The translations under genes were made by a program, and so were the position numbers. Below the pieces are notes generated by a model. It worked only from the letters and a program-made list of their open reading frames with translations, was not told the origin of the DNA and did no database searches. DNA of 62,271 nucleotides, taken from positions 1-62,271 of the forward strand of contig JADNYV010000210.1 in NCBI GenBank assembly GCA_015501055.1, written 5' to 3'. How positions within the stretch are numbered: the first letter of the stretch is position 1; each line of letters begins with the position of its first letter. This document shows, one piece after another, positions 56,714 through 62,271 of the stretch. The stretch is from Mucidula mucida (lineage: Eukaryota > Basidiomycota > Agaricomycetes > Agaricales > Physalacriaceae).

Positions 56714-59700
56714 TTACTCATCCGTCGTTCGTATTTTATCCCATCCTATCCTCGTCGTTTCATTCAATCTTTTCAACCTATCATCTTCTTGCATTAACTC
56801 TGGTTCATGTGCACTCCTCAACGTCTCTACATCCACGTCTCTGAGCAATCAGATTGTATCCCTCCCCGAACTGCGGGACAATGCCACGTACATGTTAAAC
56901 AAGCTCAACCTCCCGCTTGGAGGTTTCGCCAAATCAACCATGACACTCAAAATTGTCTGTTCTTGCAAGCAATAATCTGTAAATGCATATGCTGGTGTAA
57001 TGGGATACTGAGTCCGCGTTATTGCGCGTGTTTTTGATTTTCCTTCGGAAACGTTCACGCGCATCTTTTGAACGATAGGTCGAATAGGAATGACACCCCG
57101 CTTCTAAACCGGGCAATTGCTTCAGACGCGTCTTCTTCAATTAACGAGGATATATGCCAGTGGATACTTCAAGTCGATTATGTCCTTGTTGTGTTTCGTG
57201 TGGTGGCTCGCGTTTGATATCCACAATTGTGCCCGCGTTCCATTGGCAATGTCAAGATCTGTTTCGATGTTCTGCGTTACCAGCACTTTTGCCCCAATGG
57301 AACTTCTACCATCTCCGGTAAATCTTTGCGCTTCTGTTTTTATTTTGCTGGCTTGCGCATTGCTAACACATAGCGCTCCTTCAGCGTCATCTGTCGTCCT
57401 CCAATTGTATCCTCCGCATGTGAAATATACAAATGTTTGTGCGTCTCCCGACAATGCTTGCGCATCGCCTCATAGTTCCATTCATTTTGTACCGTGTGTC
57501 GTGGTGTAACAAGTGACATGTCGTTCTAAGGTGTCGTGTTGTAGTCTGTTTCGTTTTCCTGATTGACGACTAAACTATGCAACATATCAACGTCCGCTTC
57601 GTCTACGTAACCATATCAAAGGTGCGTCAATAAATCACGCCATCCGCAATCTGTGATCCTCATCTGTTGTTTTAGAATGACCACAGTGGTAAATTCCTTG
57701 TATATCATGCGTGTTAACGACTGACTATAGCCATGTGTAGGTATGCGGACTCGGCTAGCCGCGCAGACATGATGGTGGTCTTCGGACAAGGTGTACATTC
57801 GGAGCCTGTGTACCTATAACATCTGTGCTACACGTGTACATATAACATAAGCGAGACATACACACGTGTATTATGAATCGCCATATTTTCACATTTTCAC
57901 ATCTTATCATATCTTATCGGGGGCCTTGTCTTATCAACCAACGGACTGTTTCATCATCTGTTGCGTCATCAATCATACTCTGTTTTATTACCGAAGCCGT
58001 ACTCATGTCGGACACACGCCCAACACATGGATGACGTCATATATGCCGACACCTCATGAATTTCCTATTGTATACACACCACCGACACTTGTAGCACACA
58101 TGGTCGTTTTAGTATTATTACTTACATGCAGTTACCACTCGTATTTAATGGTTTCACGGACTAGTAGCATACAACACTGGGTCAAGGGCGTGGAGTTATC
58201 CCTAGCGGAAACACGTATGGACAAGGAGTCCCAAACACAGGCTTACTAGTATATAAGCAGTAGTGTAGTATCATTGTACTTTAGTTCTGATCTCGTTTAT
58301 ACACCTGGCCTAGCCTAGTCTTATGAACGCGAACATTTTCTTCTTTAGTTCTTGCTGTGGTACCTGGTTGAGTCTCGTGGCTTAGTCAGTCGCTAACAGT
58401 TAACACCTCCAAATGAGCGGTCTGTTATCAGACCGTTTGATGTCTCTTTGCCAACAGAAATGCGCCTTAAGAGACGAGCGAGGAAGGTTTTTGATATCAT
58501 AGAGTATTCGTCAATGATGAGGTATGTGATCTCCTTCCAAAACTCTTGTAATTTTTGTTTAATATTGTTGCTCAGGTCCGCGTTGCCTTTTGCGTCCACC
58601 GCGATATGACCAATGACATGTAGTGTTTTTCCATAAATCAATGAAGCTGCAATTCCTGTGATATGTGAATTATTATATTGCATTCTTCGAATATGTCCAC
58701 TCACCCGTATATACAGCTTTCAATAGTAATCCCACACAGCCGTGATTTTGGAACGCCTCAGTGACGCTTTGAATGACACACAATTTTCCAGTACCTCCTT
58801 CACCGCACAGGATCATTCACAGAGGAGGTAATTTGTGACCAACCATTGTCTCGTTAAGATGCCAGGTAATGATATCATATGCTCGTCATTGGTCCTCTTT
58901 CAATCGGTTGATATCTATCGCGTCAAGCGCTTCTTCTGTACCATCCACATTGTTAATTGTCCCCGGCCCACTTATACCACCTTTGCTATGAATGTCCTCC
59001 ATACGTTCAACGCAACCACCCATGTTACATTCATGATCCTGTTCCTCGGTGTCTGATTGATGATTGGTGGAAGCTGTATCTCGTCCGCTCGCAGCCATCG
59101 CCATCTTTGCCTCCCATGTTTTCAGCCGCATGTGATCATCGCATGTAGCTTTACACATATCACCTTCACTGCAAATCGTCCATTCTCGCTGACTCGGTTG
59201 AAATAGATTGGTGTCCTTTGCACAATAAACTGCCAGGCATCCGTGGAGAACTTCCCTCATTGAGATATTGCCCGCTTTCAACGCCGCTAAACCCTCTTCA
59301 CTTAACTCTTCTCCAATGTCGTCATGCTCTTGCTTAAATTCTGCATCATCATCATCTTCAAAATGGCCAGTCGTTGGTCCCCATGCCCAATGTTCATCTT
59401 CTTGAGCGTGTTCTTTATCAGCAGCTATGCAACATTTGTAATAGTACTGAATGTTGACCACGATATCTTGGGTACATTTTTTTGTCTGTTCCATGAAATT
59501 GGTGAATGCATCTGACCACGTTTTGTTTAGTAGCTTCAGATCCGTCTAAACGTTTCTCCATGGTTTCAGCAACATCAACATGCTAGCACAGTAGAACACA
59601 TGCGACATTGGCTTGCTGTTATCTCGTTATAGAAAATATTGACCAATAAAATTTGGTAGTGACCGATGCCGTTTGCTGCAAACAACACGAGTCTTTCTCG

Positions 59701-62271
59701 CATAATTTGGATGCTGCGCCAAGTAACGGATGCGTTCATTTGGTTGTCTCCCCCGTTGGCGACGAACACGGTCATCGTCAATATTACTGTCCCCAACATT
59801 TGATCCGTGAGGACTCTTGGCGATATCTTCTTCATATGTATTCACCAGGAAATCTAGGACATTCATCAATATGAGCTCATCACCTCAACAATGATAATTG
59901 GTAACTTGGCATTTTGACAAGATGTGACCGTTAATGTCTGTTTCCAGTGTTACAAGGTTGTTGCCATCCTAAATTTAAAGTGAACATCTCTTGCTTCGTG
60001 GCGGGAATGTGATTGTTACCTCTGCGTCTTGAGCATCCTTCTCAAATCGTTTACTTTCCTCATCTTCTTTGGCATCCCCTGTTTCTTCATCATGTGTCGT
60101 CTTTTCCTGTTCGGATGGATGTCTAGACAGGAAGATTATTGTTTGAAGAATCATGATTGCATACACGTACCTGTTTCCTGAACAAAGGTTCACATGATGT
60201 TTGAAAAGATGGCCCACAAATGACGACCAATAGATAGAGATATACTAGTGCAACCAATAAACTCACCCCAATTCATCAACAAACTGATAACCATTGGAGC
60301 ACCCAATTCCTGCTCTTGATTGATGGCATGACACAGACAAAACAACAATAATCATTGTTGCTTCTGCAGATTATGCAAGCTCTCGCGCCAAAAGAGCAGA
60401 TAAGTTATACTGTCTGCCCTGTTTTTTCAACGCATAACCGCTCATATAGAAATTATATGCTCGCGTGTCTTCACCATTCGTTAAGAGTTTCCCATTGTTA
60501 TTGCATTGGCCATTAATCATGATTGCCGAGACCCATCCATTCATTTTCCCATACTCTCTTCAACTTCCCCATTCGCCATTCTCCTTCACAAAATCCGTGG
60601 GCAAACATGGAAATGGGCAATGACACTTGCACTAATACACACTGTGTTTGTCTGGAACAATGCATTGCCTGAGCTTGCACTGATGGTATTGCTTGCCGTG
60701 CACAACACATAACTTGAAAGAGTCCAAGGCGGCGACATAGTTTGGAGAATCAGGATGAGGGAGACATGAGTACACAATTTCCTTCTTGTTCGGATATTCT
60801 TCAACACACTCTTCAGATTCTACACCCGGAACGTACGCTTGCAAATTTGCGCGGATGAAATCCCAAATGCGGTCTCAAAACTCTTCCGACTTCAGCCTTT
60901 TCAACATCTCCTCCCACGTCGGCGCGTTTGCCAGCCACAGAAGCATATGAAGATGCAAACTGCCACGACCTTGCGCTTCAACTGCTCCAAAATAGGCACG
61001 AACTCTTCCAAACACTCCCGCACCACTTTTCACTTGAAACTTCGACACCTTCACCCCAAAAATGGTCTCAGAAGGCACAAATTAGAAAATGAAAGAACTT
61101 TGCTGCTGCATAAGGATCATCAGATATTTTATACTTGTCAATCCTTATCAGGTCCCGCAGAAGCCAAAAACGCATCCATGTCAATATCCTCACCTGCAAA
61201 AATTTGGGCAATGGGATTGTGAAGATCACATGGATTGATAGTGATCCAAAGGGATGGCATATTGAATGCAATGGAAGTCGACCAAATTTGTGTTTGCATT
61301 TTGTAATGTCCAGAATCAGTTGCCATGATGCGTCCTGCGTGGTATGCATATGAGATTAAAGCAGTTTTACTGTGGTGTCTGTAATAGGTTTGTGCAACTC
61401 CTCCTGATGTTCCGCAGTCTTCATCTTGTCTAATGTCAGAGTAGAAAGCAGACATGCATCGTGTTTGAAAGTCTTCCGACGCATTTGAAGCCGCGTAGAA
61501 AATAACGCCTCTCTTCTTTGTGCCATCCCAAATACAATAAACGAAACGTTTTGTGTTGACAAAAACATTGATTGTAATAATGCAGAGACCATTAAATGTG
61601 TTTACGGAAATCCATGTTCCTGACGCGCTCCGCTTTGATGCAACCTCGTCCATAGGGATAAAGGATTGGGAATGCTTTTACAAAGAAATTGGTATGTCAA
61701 CGCCCCATTTCCGGTTCCCCATCACTCGTCTTTTCAAACCTGAAATCATTGACAGGTTATCCGCCATGACAAACAGCATAACCCCGTTGCCTTCTGTTTC
61801 CAACAAATTTTTCAATCCCCACTGCATGAGTTCGTTGCCGGAAAGTTCCGTTAAATCTGTATCAACACTACTAGAAAACTTCAACGGAACCACATCTGGC
61901 CCCGTTGAATCTAATTGGTGGTCATCAACATTTCCGTTTAAAGCTAATGGTATATTTACCTGCTTCATCAATATCCATGTTTACATTGATACCTTCTCCA
62001 GTGTCCTAATCTGCACAAGATTCATAACACCACTATAAAGATCCATAATCACACAACTTACCGTCATCTTCCGTCGTAGGAACATAATTATCATCCTCTT
62101 CATCAATGACTCCTACATCTCTATTTTGTCAAACAACGCTGAGAATTTCCGTTGGAACACTGTCAACCGGTAAACCCCGCAAGCACTCTTTGTTAACTTC
62201 GATGTGTCCATAGTTCTCTGGATTGTTGATCTTCGCTCACCAAAGTGCCTCCGCAACAACTGCTCAACAAA
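56714..62271 (-). pseudogene. Helitron RepHel (HUH Rep plus PIF1-type helicase), decayed, 5' end outside window
   Basis: From right to left: Helitron-like N-terminal domain (ALFSTRLQMRRKTFKHDA, TQIWSTSIAFNMPSLWITIN, IFAGEDIDMDAFLASAGP; about 61590-61140). Rep HUH motif in VEAQGRGSLHLHMLLWL near 60940. A linker with CVVHGKQYHQCK and PNERIRYLAQHPN. An acidic spacer. Then helicase: Walker A CGEGGTGK near 58790, Walker B ITYLIIDEYSMISKTFLARL near 58500, IYKEFTTVVILKQQMR near 57700, KVLVTQNIETDLDIANGTRA near 57270, ITRTQYPITPAYAFTDY and LYVALSRSSGRDTI-like end near 56870, stop at 56714. An intron (GTGAGTGG..CACAG, near 58705-58655) is preserved. Stops near 58870 and 58810, indels and a solo LTR show it is inactive. 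Confidence 0.85.
57869..58398 (+). repeat. Solo Gypsy-B LTR inside the Helitron helicase, no matching TSD
   Basis: 530 bp, TATTATGAATCG...CGCTAACA (second base A instead of G). Flanks are ACGTG and GTTAA, so no 5-bp duplication. It separates the Walker B exon (ending GGVN) from the following helicase motif. Confidence 0.9.

Overview
This window looks like a repeat-rich stretch of a mushroom-forming basidiomycete (Agaricomycetes) nuclear genome. The basis is: introns of about 45-60 nt with GTRNGT donors and YAG acceptors; families I recognise as Agaricomycete expansions (Plavaka transposase, DUF6532, DUF6699, the 'TSGN..KKWNKHNS' CACTA-like transposase, RepHel Helitrons); and chromodomain Ty3/gypsy retrotransposons. 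Few sequences look like ordinary host genes. All assignments are from reading the sequence and recalled family motifs; no search was run.

Layout. (1) 1-1757: an unrecognised spliced gene. (2) 1758-12503: Gypsy-A, a complete 10.7 kb Ty3/gypsy element with two identical 153-bp LTRs and a perfect 5-bp TSD (TTGTC). It carries a gag region, aspartic protease, RT/RNase H/integrase, and two extra ORFs between integrase and the 3' LTR. It has in-frame stops despite identical LTRs. (3) 12504-16048: sparse sequence with one DUF6699 gene. (4) 16049-34468: an 18.4-kb DNA transposon of the Plavaka type, with terminal inverted repeats starting CAGTAAATCACAAGG and many subterminal GTATAGA/TCTATAC motifs. 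It carries a divergent pair: a DUF6532-family gene on the minus strand and a multi-intron Plavaka transposase on the plus strand. Two Gypsy-B retrotransposons, E1 with TSD GGTGG and E2 with TSD GTCTT, are nested inside the transposase. Without them the transposon is about 6.1 kb. (5) 34806-41873: a third Gypsy-B copy (E3) whose flanks do not match, then a solo LTR with TSD GGTAC. (6) About 42.2-48.8 kb: a decayed CACTA/Tnp2-like transposase and a second decayed intron-containing gene. (7) 48.8-51.9 kb: low-complexity, CAA-rich sequence with a degenerate tandem repeat. (8) 51.9-55.1 kb: a long Gag-protease ORF from a third gypsy family, with RT broken off near its start. (9) 55.3-56.5 kb: an N-terminally truncated O-acetylhomoserine sulfhydrylase gene interrupted by a 316-bp insertion. 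(10) 56.5-62.3 kb: a decayed Helitron RepHel ORF on the minus strand, carrying another solo Gypsy-B LTR and running off the window.

How the parts relate. Gypsy-B contributes eight LTRs within 39 kb. All full-length copies have a 10-nt sequence just inside the 5' LTR complementary to an LTR sequence about 33 nt downstream of a TATA box, which points to Tf1/sushi-style self-priming. The E1 and E2 insertions destroyed the Plavaka transposase, so the DNA transposon is older than they are. The points I would check first are the Plavaka-DUF6532 composite element, the 3' accessory ORFs and UGA-CUA protease/RT junction of Gypsy-A, and the intron-like insertion in the sulfhydrylase relic.
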